From assembly GCA_037783415.1 (NCBI GenBank), contig JAZGTN010000025.1:2790001-2854000 (forward strand): DNA of 64,000 nt. Direction: 5' to 3'. Origin of the DNA: Leptasterias polaris (lineage: Eukaryota > Echinodermata > Asteroidea > Forcipulatida > Asteriidae). Of this stretch, positions 11,345 through 23,284 are shown in pieces. The translations under genes were made by a program, and so were the position numbers. Below the pieces are notes generated by a model, which made no database searches, was not told the origin of the DNA, and saw only the letters and a list, made by a program, of their open reading frames with translations. Within the stretch, counting starts at the first letter, position 1. Every line of letters starts with the position of its first letter.

Positions 11345-11718
11345 TTAAAGGCACTGAACACGTTTGGTAATTACTCAAAATATATATATTAGTATAAAAA
11401 CTTACTTGGTAACCAGCAACGGAGAGCTGTTGATAGTATAAAACATTGTGAGAAACCACTCCCTCTGAAGTAACGTAGTTTTTGAGAAAGGGGTAACTTC
11501 TCACTAAAATAATAAAAGACTTCATGCATGAAGCCTTTAGCATCTGAAAGCACACAAAATTGTGCAACAAGGGTGTTTTTTCTTTCTTTATTTTCTTGCA
11601 ACTGCGATGACCGATTCAGCCCAAATTTTCACAGGTTTGTTATTTTATGCATATGTTGGGATACACCGAGTGACAATACTGGTCTTTGATAATTACCAAA
11701 CATGTTCAGTGCCTTTAA
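11345..11718. mobile_element. TTAA-flanked MITE, 'gcactgaacacGTTTGGTAATTA' family
   Basis: TTAA at 11,345-11,348 and 11,715-11,718. The ends AGGCACTGAACACGTTTGGT and ...AACATGTTCAGTGCCT are inverted repeats. The internal 'cccaaattttcacaggtttgttattt' word is shared with 39,840-39,865 and 38,828-38,850. Confidence 0.8.
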
Positions 11719-13034
11719 GGGGCTACAAGAGGAAATTATTTAAGATGAAAACTAACTCAGGCGAGCTGAAGGTTGGAATTGATATTCCTCTTTATAAAAC
11801 AGTCTAGATTGTAGGATGGAGGGAAACATGCACCAGACAAGGAGTACCGAAGAAATGTAGTACGTGGAATTAGGGCTATTAAAATGGCTCTTAATTCTAC
11901 TTAAAAAAAAAAAATGCAAAAAAGTGTTATACCCCATACCTAAGCAAAAGTGTTTGGGTGAGAACATTTGGAAAGACTGGTTTCGCGCTCAAAATACTCA
12001 AACATGTACTATAAGTCATACTAAGTCATCATTATGAGATATAAGTCATAATCATTACTTTATTTACGTTTGAAGGGATCCAAATCCCGCACTCTAACGA
12101 GACCCAACGCGCGAGACTTGCTGGTTTCTCGAAAACATGTGTTTTTCATATAGAAACCCCCCCCCCCCAACCAAACAACAACAACCTGTGTATAATAGAC
12201 CACTGACACGATCTATGCTTAAGCCGTCTGAAAAATTCGCCCAGGAAATTGTGTTTGAATCCGGTTGGAACAGATACGTAATTCAAGCACAAATTTAACA
12301 TGCTCAACAAACCGCACCTGAATTAAACCGTTACTTATTAACTCCATTCCATCTTTATGTATATAAAAATACAAGAGAGTGATCTAATGTTGCGGTGACC
12401 TGATCCTGGATACGAGGTTGGTCTCGATTTCAAATTAGCTGAAACGTAACACCGCGGGGGACGGTATTAACTCCCACCGAAAATAGTTAGACTGAAATCA
12501 AATGAACAATATTGACTTGTTTCAGGCTGTCTGGGTTATACAAAAATACACAAAAAAACGGGCGATCGTACTTTCGTATTTGACGGTTTAAACTTTGTTT
12601 GTCAAAATATCTGGTTCGAATTCCAATCAGAAATTGATTCCAAAAGGCAGAGGGGATTATTCTTGGAACTGTAGGGGCAAGTTGTTGCATGGGAATATGA
12701 AAACAATTTGACATCATTCACGTCACTTGGCCCAAATCTGCTGTGTATTAGTACATGTGCTTATTTATCTAAAAGCTTCAGGCCATAATAATTATTGTGT
12801 TACCGTTGACTTTGCGTGTCAAAAATTGTGTTACTAAATGAAACATTGAAAGCGTATACATTAGAAGGAAGCTGCACCTAGCAATTAATATACACTATAT
12901 ATACGCGAACAACTCTCAGCCAATAGGTCTTTCTTTGACTTCAGTGAGGGGGCTGTTTGGGCTTACAAATACAAGTGACGTCATTTGCAAAGGGTCTATT
13001 CGAACTGGACTCTCGTCATGCTCGTCACCGGGGA
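11719..13034. other. Intergenic, nothing recognised
   Basis: Includes a short C run near 12,160-12,169. No supported gene. Confidence 0.5.
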
Positions 13035-13165
13035 ACTCTCTCCGGTGGCCTAGCGGTGACGACACTCTAATCAATGCGGGGATCATGAGTTCGGGTGCAC
13101 TCCCAGCAGCCTCTGGATTTTTGTTGGGCAGTAGGCCTCGGAACGATAGACCCTTTCCGGCCCTG
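13035..13165 (+). mobile_element. tRNA-like SINE head
   Basis: An A-box-like 'tggcctagcggtgacgac' (13,047) is followed by a B-box-like 'gagttcgggtgcactcc' (13,087) at tRNA-like spacing, and then non-tRNA sequence. This is the layout of a tRNA-derived SINE, not a functional tRNA. Confidence 0.5.
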
Positions 13166-13239
13166 TGTTAGGGTAAAACTAAAATAATAACGTCGGCCCT
13201 ACTGTATGCATTTTTCTGATAATCAATCATACCCGTGGA

Positions 13240-13625
13240 GCGCCAGGATTGGTCGAGCTGATAAAATAGTCACAGACAGTGTTCATGCATGTGTTGTGTT
13301 ATCAACCATATAGGCCTACATGAAATAACAAACCTGTGAAAATTTGGGCTTAATCCGTTGTGTGAGTCAGGAGAAAATAGTGAAAAAACCATGCACAATT
13401 TTCAGCATGTACATTGTCCTTAGTTTGGTATTGCTGTTCGTGGTAAACATCAACCGAAATCATCTGTTGTGTTTTTATTTGGTTTCAGATACAGTTTTCT
13501 CAAATAAATCTTCATTTCAGAGGGAAGATGAAAAATAAAAGAAATAAAAAAAAAAGGTTCTAGTATAAACTTGATATGCCTAATCAGTAAGTTTTCAGAC
13601 TAGTTTTTTATCATTACCAATCCTG
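13240..13625. mobile_element. Degenerate TTAA-type MITE copy
   Basis: Shares 'aggattgg(t/c)(c/a)gagctga', 'atgaaataacaaacctgtgaaaattt' and 'gagaaaatagtgaaaa' with the 749-1,099 element, in the same orientation. It ends near 'accaatcctgtatactaccgttaa'. Confidence 0.6.
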
Positions 13626-15609
13626 TATACTACCGTTAACACACTCAGTTTTAGGAACACTGATTTGCAATTAAACTTCACTCACCCATTACATTATCCA
13701 GCATAGGAAAGTGTTTATTTTCTTCCTTTTTAAATCATTCTTAGAAAGTAAATACAACTTGAAATAAATAGAATTTACCCGCAGGCAATCCAATTATTTC
13801 GAAAGCGAACGTTGACGCCGCTGGCCGGGAGGGTAAATATCGTAATTAGGTCCGCCTTGTTTTCACGCTCATTTTCAGGCCGAACAAAACACGGGATCAC
13901 AAGACTGTGCGTAGGAGCAACACGTTAAGGGGGCAATCACGGAATAGGACAAGACAAACTTTAGCGCCTCAAGAAACACGGATCATGGCTTGGTGAACTC
14001 TGATCTAAAGGTATTAATCGAAAAATGATGATAAGGAGAAGACAAGACGTGCGGAGATGTACTTTTTACTCAATGCATTCTCGCCCCCGGGGGAAATTTC
14101 ATCTTGCAAAAACTTGTAAGAAGAGAGAGACCAAAAAAAAAGACGCGACGCATGTCATCAAATCCTGTTTTGTGCTTGTTGGAATACGAGTCTTATTGCG
14201 CATTTCGCAGTTTTTTGAAGGGTTGCGTAAAAACTCTAAAAATGCAGCACGTGACAGGTTTACAGGAACCCAGATATGTGCCCTGGAATGTAGAAGTTGC
14301 AGGTTCCAATCTCACACATGTGCTAGTTATTTTATTTTTTACCGCGGGATATGGTTTAATAGTACACTGGGTTGTTTTTTTACCCTTAAAGTAATAGTGA
14401 GCGCCGGTACACTAAATCGTGACACATTTGATTTATTTCCCTGTTTTCGCCAAAGCGAAATACCCTGGGGGAGTCATCATCCTTGATATCCTAGACTGGA
14501 CCATTCCACTTATCTAAGAGGGAGATCAGGTCTCAGAGTAATGTAGTTTTGTTTGAGGGACTGACAAATATATTTACTAGTTCTTCGGGTACAAAATTCA
14601 AAACTGTTCAGTCATACAGACATACCCAGATCTAACCCTTTTGATAAAGTGGAGCCATCTGTTCTTTGTAGCAGGCTTCCAGATGTCTTGCTGACAGTCT
14701 GTGCTAGGTTCTGAGGTTTCCAACACCCCTCCCCTGACAATAAAACTTTCTGGCTAACTGGGGAGCCAGTAACTAGTGGAACCTTCCTGTATTTTGTGTA
14801 ATTCCTGGGGTTACTTTACAGGTTGGTAGATGGCAACAAAACTGCGTCCACTGACTTCAACGAACAAACGCAACCCGATATCCAGTCAATATATAGAGAT
14901 CAGTGGTCCCACGCTCAACTTTTGTTCTTTTTTATCATGCACCATGACTTGAATATTGATGAGGAAGAATGTTCATGGCATTGCACAAAAAATTACAGTT
15001 CATCACAACCCGCGTTTTAGCCACGCACGAATTACGTGTCATATCACCACACGAGAATAAATCGGTCTTGCTACAGAGATTAAAAATGAAAGAACATCGA
15101 TAGACCACGCAAGTCCGTCCGTCGGGCCGACTGTAGCGAAATTATACACGATGCAAAGTAGCGCCCAAAGTAAACAAGAAGAGCTCTGTTTTGATTAATT
15201 TTTGGGACGACATAAAAATATTAACTTTGTCTTGGGGGGAGAGGGGAACATTTCCGCTGGGCGGTATTTTAGTGGGGAGAATACGGTTTGATCTCGCGGG
15301 AATGTGACACGAAGTCAACAAAGTGCTTTCTGTTTGATAAGTGGTACGTGTATTATGTACCACTTTGAGTCATACGTTACTTTTTGTCACTGAAAATGGT
15401 TCTCGTTATTGGTTTGTTTAACAGAAAGAAAATATTGCAGTGTGCGTGGTCTGTTGTTCAACCCACCTACTGCGGGCGTCAGTCTGGGGGTAACTTATGG
15501 TGGCGATGTGCGATGTCCCTTAAGGGCCACCATAGTATCTAGCTTTATCAACAGAATGCGGAGTCTCGAGACATTACATGCGCGTTTGCACAAGGGCGCA
15601 CCACACTAA
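13626..15609. other. Intergenic, nothing firmly recognised
   Basis: 14,025-14,486 is open for 153 codons but has no family resemblance, splice signals or codon pattern to support a gene. A possible acceptor at 14,820 (ttactttacag) leads into a 65-codon open stretch with no donor. Neither is claimed. Confidence 0.4.
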
Positions 15610-15770
15610 ATAAACTCCCATAGGAACCAATGCTAAATGATAAATATTCAAAAATACTCAAAAAATCGTGAAAGTCTCTCAGCCTCTTGAAAACCAATCA
15701 AACATATTTTCGGACGACTGAACTTCAGAATTCTTTTCAATTTTTGCCAGGTCAGCCGTTTGGAATTTTT
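15610..15770. repeat. Dispersed repeat, homologous to 2,115-2,275
   Basis: Same order of shared words as its partner copy. Non-coding. Confidence 0.5.
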
Positions 15771-16499
15771 GCTAACTACCCCAGAAGAAAAAAACGCGAA
15801 AATTTTTTTTTTTCCAAAACCGACTTGCTGCCAGTTTTCGTGAAGCACTTCTCCACTTTCCCGGTCAAATAGGGCCAACTTTAACGCCTAAATATTATCA
15901 AGTCTCCTCAAAAGTTGAAGCACAGAACCCCCAGGTTGTGATATATTATTATATTTACACAATCTATTAATTGCATGACCCCCAAAACGTTGTAATTAAA
16001 AATAAGTTGTGGGTTTACAAATTATGATGGGTTTACAAATTATGATGAGTAGCTTGGCGCATGAATTCTGGCTTATTTGGTGTGGTGCGCCCACAATCGC
16101 GAGGTATAAAGACGATGTGCCCTCTACGCTGGTGTCACGGCGAAACCCAAACGTTCAAGTTTTCGTCTGGTGGCGTGCGCAAGCATCGTGTTTTGCATAA
16201 ATTAGGATTAGGAGTGGCGTTGCGTTTCATATTGCCTTTGAATAGCGCCCTTTGACAACTCTGGCTAACTATAAATTATGCAAATTAAACAAGACCTGCT
16301 CGTAAACCGCCGGGGCAGATTTCAACAGAGGGCGGTTTAGTTACAAACAAAAGAAATGGTTATGGTCTGTAAAATCTCATTTCTTGAAAGGAAGCGTTTT
16401 CTCATGTGGTTGTCCGTTTCAGAGTGAAGTACCGGTAGATGTTTCAGAGATCACCGACGCAAAAATCAGGTCTAAAAATATGATGTAAGTCCAAATTAT

Positions 16500-16800
16500 G
16501 GGATAACAAAGAAGTGTGTGGGGTTTCTACCCGTTGAAACCGAGGACTGTAACAAAAGGGATCCTGGTGTTTTGTTGACAGAGCGAGGACGTTCTCGCTT
16601 CGCTTTCGTGTACAAAACCAACGGTGAAAACAATAGAAGTCCGAACTATGGGCGAACAAGGAGAAGTTTTAATTTACGGGGTTGACAAACATGTGTGTTT
16701 AACGCCACATACGAGGTGTGGACCTGAGAACAAAATAGGTCCACATTGTGTAGGGACTTGAAACACTATGTGGACTAACACACGTCCACACAGTGTTTTT
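16500..16800. repeat. Dispersed repeat, inverted relative to 32,205-32,470
   Basis: 'gtgtggacctgagaacaaaa' and 'aaacactatgtggact...cacgtccacacagtgtt' recur inverted at 32,211-32,300. 'gacagagcgaggacgttctcg...tacaaaaccaacg' recurs inverted at 32,380-32,440. Confidence 0.65.
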
Positions 16801-17439
16801 TTTAAAGCGTAGAACAAAGGAATGTCCACAGAGTGACTGCAACACAGAGCCGTGTGTATAGGGATGTGTTAATAAGGGGGAAGCATGGATCCAACGCTTT
16901 TTGGACCAGGGGATAGGACCATAATGACTGTTCCTCACCACCGAACGTCTCCCATCCAGTGAAAACGATATGAGCATTATATATACACATACTACTGACA
17001 CCTGCTCGTCTACTTGAGTACTGCACGATACTCAAGTGTTCGTTGTTTTTTTATTAGTTGGCGGGAGTGTGGAGACGTGGATGGGGGGAGGGGGAATAAG
17101 TTTGCTTTTAAACAGCAACTATGTCAAAAGGCACTGGAGTTTTACCATGATGCAGAATGGAATCCGAGCGGGGGAAACGGTCAATTTGCCTCGTCAGGGG
17201 ACTCGTTTATTCCTGCTGCGGATTCGGTTACGAGTTGGTAATTTCACTCGCATTGTCCTACACGCACGTGCGAGGCAATAATCGTGCTCTTTTGACTGCC
17301 GACTGTCAAATCTTGCAATTTAAGAATAATGTTTAATGGGACTGTTCCACAAAGGCTCCACATGCCCGTTGCAATGTTTGTCAAAAGAGGTGCAACCTAT
17401 CTATGCGAGACTAATGGTGCCAGTTGGTCTCATGCATAC

Positions 17440-17757
17440 TATGAATAAAGTTAATGAATCAATATAGGGTACAACATTGGTTTAAGTTTACCACACAGTT
17501 GTTGTTAGTTTTGCTTACTCTCTATGAAGCAATACATGGTACAGTTTTGTTAAACGTGTCATGTTTGTGTTGTTTCTCAGTATGTTAGAATCAAGATCGT
17601 GCTACTGTTGTTAATTTTCTTACGCTCTACATGAATCAATATGGTACAGCTTAGGTCACGGTACTATGTTTGTGTTGTTTCCAGTATTTTAGAGTCAAGA
17701 CACTGCTGTTGTTAGTGTGTTTACGGTCTATTAATCAAGATAAGGTACACCATAATA
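17440..17757. repeat. Degenerate tandem satellite (unit roughly 125 bp), left part
   Basis: Recurring order: 'tgttgttag', 'ttactctctatgaa(g/t)caa', 'atggtaca', 'gtttgtgttgtttc(t)cagta', 'tttagagtcaagac'. About 2.5 units are seen before the inserted element at 17,758; another unit lies at 18,785-18,830. Confidence 0.65.
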
Positions 17758-18385
17758 GACTGTGCAAGTCTCGCGCGTATCCGAACGAGAAAACACGTCA
17801 AACGAAAAAAATAAAAAATTCTGAAATCAAATTTTTGTTTTAAATTATATCTCATGACATACACAAAAGTGTGGAAAAAAATTAAAACTCTGGGACAAGG
17901 ATGCTTTTTGGATGTTAACTTTTTAGAAACCCCTTACGTGGATTCGTGATGGTTAAACGGGTTTTAAATTGACCCGTGTCGCAGTTTAAAGAGGATGCTG
18001 ACGCCTCAACAATCACATACTGCAATGAAAAGGGTTCGCTTTGCAATTACAGCATCTGGCGATTATAATCGCGCATCCAAAACAAGCGTTTACATAAGTT
18101 TTATGATCGGAGGCGAGCAAAAAATTCTTAATTGTTTGCAATAACCGGAAGCTGAGGTCAAGTTTAATTCTCGGGTTTTCTTCGTTATATTGTTGAATTG
18201 GTTTTACTTTCATATTTTGTTATCACTTAGTATTACATTCCCAACAACATGTATAATTTTCTACGTCATAAACTACGTTAAACTAAAATAATTGACGAAA
18301 CAAAATCTCGCCCACGTAAAACTCCATATGGTTGTTACCACTATGGTCCCGGAAGTTCGAATGCGCACGAGACTTGCACAGTCTA
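17756..18385. mobile_element. TA-flanked TIR element, 'GACTGTGCAAGTCTCG' family, copy 1
   Basis: The body 17,758-18,383 begins GACTGTGCAAGTCTCG and ends CGAGACTTGCACAGTC, a perfect 16-bp match with weaker similarity beyond, and has TA on both sides. It is non-coding. TA duplication suggests a Tc1/mariner-like origin. It interrupts the 17.4-18.8 kb satellite. Confidence 0.75.
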
Positions 18386-18499
18386 TAACATCGGCAAAAC
18401 TGCTTTTGGAGGTTTCGTCTCAGCGCGGAAGGTGGATTTACATCATTGGTCAACGGTGAAACTACTGATTATTCATGATTCTATTGTGAGACATCGTAT

Positions 18500-18745
18500 A
18501 ATACTAATAATTATAAACTATAGTTGTTATATATCGCATTTTACAATAAGGTATCAATGCGCTTTATAGTACTAGTGCCCTGGTCATTGGTGCCAATAAC
18601 AATGAAATCTTTAGCTCTTTGGGTAGTCAGCCCTAGGCTGCCGTGGTGCTCTGCAGGCTTTTTTTTCAAACACAGTATCAACCTCTACCCTCGCAAGGTA
18701 CCCATGTATACCCCTTGGGTGAAGAGAAGCAATAGTAAAGTTATA
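18500..18745 (-). mobile_element. 5'-truncated SINE, same family as 31,442-31,808
   Basis: Matches the SINE body on the minus strand: 'gcgctttata', 'tagtgccctggtcattgg..ccaataac', 'aacacagtatcaacctctaccctcgcaaggtaccca' and 'tgggtgaagagaagcaat'. The tRNA-like head is missing. Confidence 0.75.
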
Positions 18746-18784
18746 TTATTAAACTAATTTGTCGGTAATATTTTTTTTAAGGGC

Positions 18785-18835
18785 GTCCCTTAGTTAGCTT
18801 ACTATCTATGAATCACGATAAAGTACAATAGCAAA
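18785..18835. repeat. Right remnant of the 17.4-kb satellite
   Basis: 'ttagcttactatctatgaatcacgataaagtac' matches the satellite unit. It is separated from the main block by the inserted TIR element and SINE fragment. Confidence 0.55.
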
Positions 18836-19019
18836 ACTGCTGAAGATTAAACAGAGTGAAAACTCGACAACGTGAAACAAAAATTTACTATTTCAAAACT
18901 GATGTCTCTCACGAGCCCCAAAGACACTCGAACCAACTTAGGTTGGAGTTAAATTTAAAAAAAACCTCTCAGTTTGGGCCGAGTTCTCATCGCTTTAAAA
19001 AAGTTGCTTCAAACAATTA

Positions 19020-19300
19020 TAAAATATAGTCTTATATAGCGCACTTGAATTGTTTGAATTACTGGGGTCTACAAGGTGCTGCGGCACAATTGGCAGTGGC
19101 TGCTGAATGTGGGGCAAACCCATTCTCTTATAGCGATAAGAGTGACTGGGTCCTTGTACGTGCTTTACATACCACCGGGACATACGGCTTTACGTCCCTT
19201 CCCAAGGTCAAAGCGATAGTGGTTACTGGCTAAGTGTCTTGCTTAATGACACAAGTGTCAAGACCTGGACTCGAACCCACACTCTGCTTTTACCATATGG
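19020..19300 (-). mobile_element. tRNA-derived SINE, second type
   Basis: The minus strand reads a B-box 'gggttcgagtcc' (19,269-19,280), then '...gcaagacact', then body sequence ending near 'gcgctatataaga' at 19,030-19,045. The B-box and LINE-like tail identify it as a SINE. The body around 19,160-19,250 resembles 285-400. Confidence 0.65.
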
Positions 19301-20107
19301 AAAGTGTGCAACATTTCAGAAAATGGAAGTTAGAAAACTGGGCATGCGTTGTTCTTAACGCATCCCGATCGTGGGCTGGGAGCGTTACCCACCAGTAACT
19401 GATATAAAGAAAGGTATAGTCTGATTTTATATGTTTAAGATATACTGTAGGGTTGGTTATTAAAAAGGAAAATTAGATACGATCGGGGAGCTCGTCGTTC
19501 ACACACAAATATCAATCCCGAAGAGAAATATTTCCGTCTGAAATCTACCGTCAAAATAGACAAAAGCGCACCTTTAAGATTCCCCCTGAGTTAGGCCTAC
19601 TTCGTGCTCTTCTGTTTTTAGCGTTCAATCAAACTGACATGTACTCATGTAATTCTTGGGATGAACATGAGTCACTCTTCAAAAACAAACCAAACAACAA
19701 AAACATGAAAATGATGTATTTAACCTTTCAACATACTTTCTTCCGTTCTCATTTTTGCCGTCTTTACGCGGGGATCTTCCACTAATCCGTCCTTAATCTG
19801 ACCTCACGATTCCAGATCCCTCGTGACGGACTTGTACTAATCTCAATAGTTTATGATCTCTCGGGAACGGCCTACACACGAACAAATCGAATAACAAATT
19901 GCTTTCGTGTATTACTTTTATAAAATCTGTGGACATGTCAATCATACATTTTGCAATAATATACGAAAATCAATTTCAATTCAATCCACCTTTAAAGAGA
20001 TGACTCTTATTTTAGTTTTTGATTTTTAAAAGTGCAATTGTATTTATTTTGTTATTTATTTCCTTGTTTGTCTTTTTATTCATTCAGTTACTTTGTTTAT
20101 CTGTAAT
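19301..20107. other. Intergenic, nothing recognised
   Basis: No gene supported. Confidence 0.5.
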
Positions 20108-20270
20108 AGATCGATCCATTAAGCCCCACCTCCTTACGAGTTGACCAATCACAGCCGCGAAACCCGATCACCATTAGTGCAAAGATCACCAAACGGCTCA
20201 AATGGTGATCAGATTTCGCGGTTGTGATTGGTCAATGAGAAATGGGCGTGGGTTAATGGATCGGTCCATT
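20108..20270. mobile_element. Palindromic MITE 'gatccattaagcccc', copy 1
   Basis: A near-perfect foldback: 'gatccattaagccccacctc..', 'gaccaatcacagccgcgaaa' and 'gatcaccatt' are each mirrored in the right half. A second copy is at 45,144-45,302. Confidence 0.85.
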
Positions 20271-20599
20271 GTTTAATGTACCACATGACGGTATAGCCGG
20301 ATCTTTCTCACAGCACCGGTGAATTACAATAGAATAAGGTTTTATGAATAGATGTTCAATTTGCATCGGGGATAAAGAATATTATAGAACGAAGTTGCCA
20401 GCCAAAACACCATTCCGCGTGTGCTGTCAGCGACTATTTTCCTGCAAATTTTTGCTAAACAGTCAATGCCCAAGATTGAACCAACGTTTTCTGCTAGAGC
20501 AGCTCTATGAAATTAGGCCCTGATCTTTGAGGGACTCTGCTATGGGTCGAAACGTCAGCTAATGAAAAGTTGTTTACATTTATACACTTCATGTTATTA

Positions 20600-20650
20600 A
20601 GGTCGGAAAGCCCTTGGGGGGGGGGGGGGGGGTGGGGTGGGGCGGGTTGG
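20600..20650. repeat. Poly-G tract
   Basis: A G run of about 18, then g/t-rich sequence. Low complexity. Confidence 0.85.
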
Positions 20651-20964
20651 ATTTAACTATAGTTCAATCCTCAAATTATGCAAAAAACATAAATCTAAAT
20701 CTGTGAAAATGCCTCCGAAACAAGTACTCACAAGTTTGCCATTTACATATTTTAAATTTACGGATCAATCGTGATGTTCTAGTTATGATATAATTGATTT
20801 TATAACGATGCTCTAGTTTTCTGGGTGGCTGCTTGTTATTACTCTTCACACAATAAGTACTCTTTTGGGGCAGATAGGGGAAATTACTTTTGGGAATGTG
20901 CCTTCAATGACACAAGCAGTCAGAGTATGTCAAAAGAACTTATGTTGGCCTTTCTGCCGGTCAT

Positions 20965-21285
20965 TGCATCACACACGCGCGTATCTCTAGAGCGCCCAAA
21001 GATTTCTCTATTGAACTTCCGGCTCCAAGCTTGCATTATGTTTGTGTATAATTTGACCAAAAGTCACCCATTTCATCGTTCAAAGGTATTTCTTATGACA
21101 GGAAACTTTTAATTTCGAGAAGATCTCGAGTCTTTGAAGAACGTATGTAAAAGTCAAGTTCAGTTATTAAACTTTTCTTACACATAAATCTTCATTATGC
21201 ACAAACTATAGCTCACAATGCAATACATATGGGCTTTTGGTAATCATCAGCAAAACCAGTTTGTGCAAAGTGGGCGTGGCTTAAC
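20965..21285. repeat. Dispersed repeat: single-unit counterpart of the 7.3-kb array
   Basis: Both flanks are homologous to 7,245-7,905, but only one degenerate copy of the 23-mer is present ('ccggctccaagcttgcatta', about 21,018-21,040). Non-coding. Confidence 0.75.
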
Positions 21286-21307
21286 GTCACACGTTTTACG
21301 AACAATG

Positions 21308-21468
21308 CCCAATTTCAGAGAGCTGCTTAAGCAGAAAACATTCTGCTCAGCATAAATCATCACGATACCAGTCACAGATGGCACAAGTAACATTGTATGG
21401 CTGGTAACCTTATCCTGGTAAGTAGTTGTGCTTGAGCTTATAAGCAGCTGTAAGAAACTGGGTCAAGA
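21308..21468. mobile_element. MITE, 'agctgcttaagcagaaaa' family
   Basis: 'cccaatttcagagagctgct' at the left and '...agcagctgtaagaaactggg' at the right. The same family occurs at 43,391-43,592 and 60,891-61,072. Confidence 0.65.
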
Positions 21469-22739
21469 GTAGGGCCATCAAAGATCATTCCTTTGAAAAA
21501 CGTATAGGTAGAATAACAAGCAGTTTCCAAGTGTTCAAACATGCCTTTTAAAGTAACTTCTCCCTCCCAGGGGTGTCCGCGTAACTCGATGAGCTCGAGA
21601 CAAGGTCTTCGTGTTGTCACCAGTCATTGAGTAAACAAGGCTTTTCTAAAGTCGTCCGTGTTTTCATTTCGCCTTGTCACGCATTTTTCTCTGACAACTC
21701 AGCCCACGTAATACGAGGTTTGATGAAAAAGAGGGTAACACGCAAGGAGAGGGAAGAATCAGCATTTTACAAGGAATTTTATTTTGTTTTATTACTTATC
21801 CAACAGCACAATTAGCGCCAATGACAGGATGAGTATATAGGAAACAGGAATGTTCAGCTTTAGATGTGGGTGGAAAACCCCAATGGGGTAAACCAACACA
21901 ATCAGGTAGGGACTGAACACCCAATCCACATGCAAGGCTCTGGTCTGAGGTGGGATTTGAACCGGGCTCCATAGAGATTAAAGGCACGGAAAGAAACCAG
22001 CAAATATAAACAAATAACTATCTCATCAAAATGCTTTAAATATTTCCGACTTCAGATACAGTTCAAAAGTTTTTTTTCTCAATAAGGCGCCAGTTTAGCT
22101 CAGTTTGTTACAAAAGAGACAGCATTTACAATTCAAAAGAGACATGTGTAATTACGAAACTATTAAGTATTAGGTATTCAAACTTGCTGAAAATGTTAAC
22201 AGTAATGAGTATATTAATAATTTGTATAAAACCCGATTTGCAAAAATTTATTAATTTTGACAGATAGGTCACTTCGTGGTACGCGTGACGATATGCATAA
22301 GGTCTATTGTAGATGCAAACGTAACAGGCTCACGTTCGAATCAACCGTGAATAACAGCGGACTCCATTTTATACCAAAACCAAATTTTCGCGGAAATGTG
22401 GCCCTATACGCGGAAAAGCTACATAACTATAGAGCGCACGGATCGATGTCAAAACACTACACGTGGAATTTTGAAAGCACCGCGTTGACGACGACGAACA
22501 CAAAATTAGGGTCAATTAAACAAAGTATCCGTTAAACGATTCTTCTTGTCGAGAGATTTATGCGGATCGATTTCGGATCTCTTTTGTGTGAAGGAGTGGA
22601 CATCTTGAAAAAAAGGGGAGAGCAGAAACTAATGGGTGAATTAATGAAGCGGAAGTGACGCCAGAAATGACAGGATAGAAACGGAAACACGGTACATTAG
22701 AAAAGCTGGAAGAGAGTGTAGATAACATTGCCGGTGTCT

Positions 22740-23062
22740 AATGGATTTGGGATGCTGAATTGCTACACCTTGGTAGAAGTATGGCATAGCTCGTAAGCCA
22801 GTCAGGAAACTATACACAAGGGTGCTTGGCTGTGTGAACCAGTCACACCGGTGTTAGCCCCTACTCTTCCGAATTGTACTTTTACGTGCTACTCTACACG
22901 GGACCTATACGGATTAATGTTCCATCCGAAGGCCAAAGCAGTTATGGTAAAGTATCCTGCTCAAGGACACAAGTGCCATGGCCGGGACCCGAACCCACAA
23001 TCGGCTGATTAGAAACACAATAACTAGAGCTTGAGTCCTTTGCTCATAACCGATCAAAGTCC
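22740..23062 (-). mobile_element. tRNA-derived SINE, third type, copy 1
   Basis: On the minus strand a degenerate B-box (22,983-22,996, 'gggttcgggtccc') is followed by 'cttgtgtccttgagca' and then a body matching 62,870-63,140 ('aaactata.a.aagggtgctt', 'gtgtgaac.ag', 'ttttacgtgc'). Confidence 0.65.
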
Positions 23063-23284
23063 CTTGCCCTCTCTTTACCCCGCCCTCCCATGAGCTCGAA
23101 AAATGAACAAAATGAATGGTTCGATACACTATACCCTCCCAATACTTATGTCTTATTTTCGCTTGCACCCCCCCCCCCCCCCCCCCCAAAATACCATAGG
23201 CTCATGGAAACCACAGAAACCACGTCCACTCATTGGAAATTGCTAGTTAAAGTTATTATTATAACAAAAAGTACAAACAACGAA

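Noticed and set aside
14025..14486. 153-codon plus-strand open frame
   Set aside because: No recognisable domain, basic low-complexity start, overlapping frames of similar length, no splice or promoter context.
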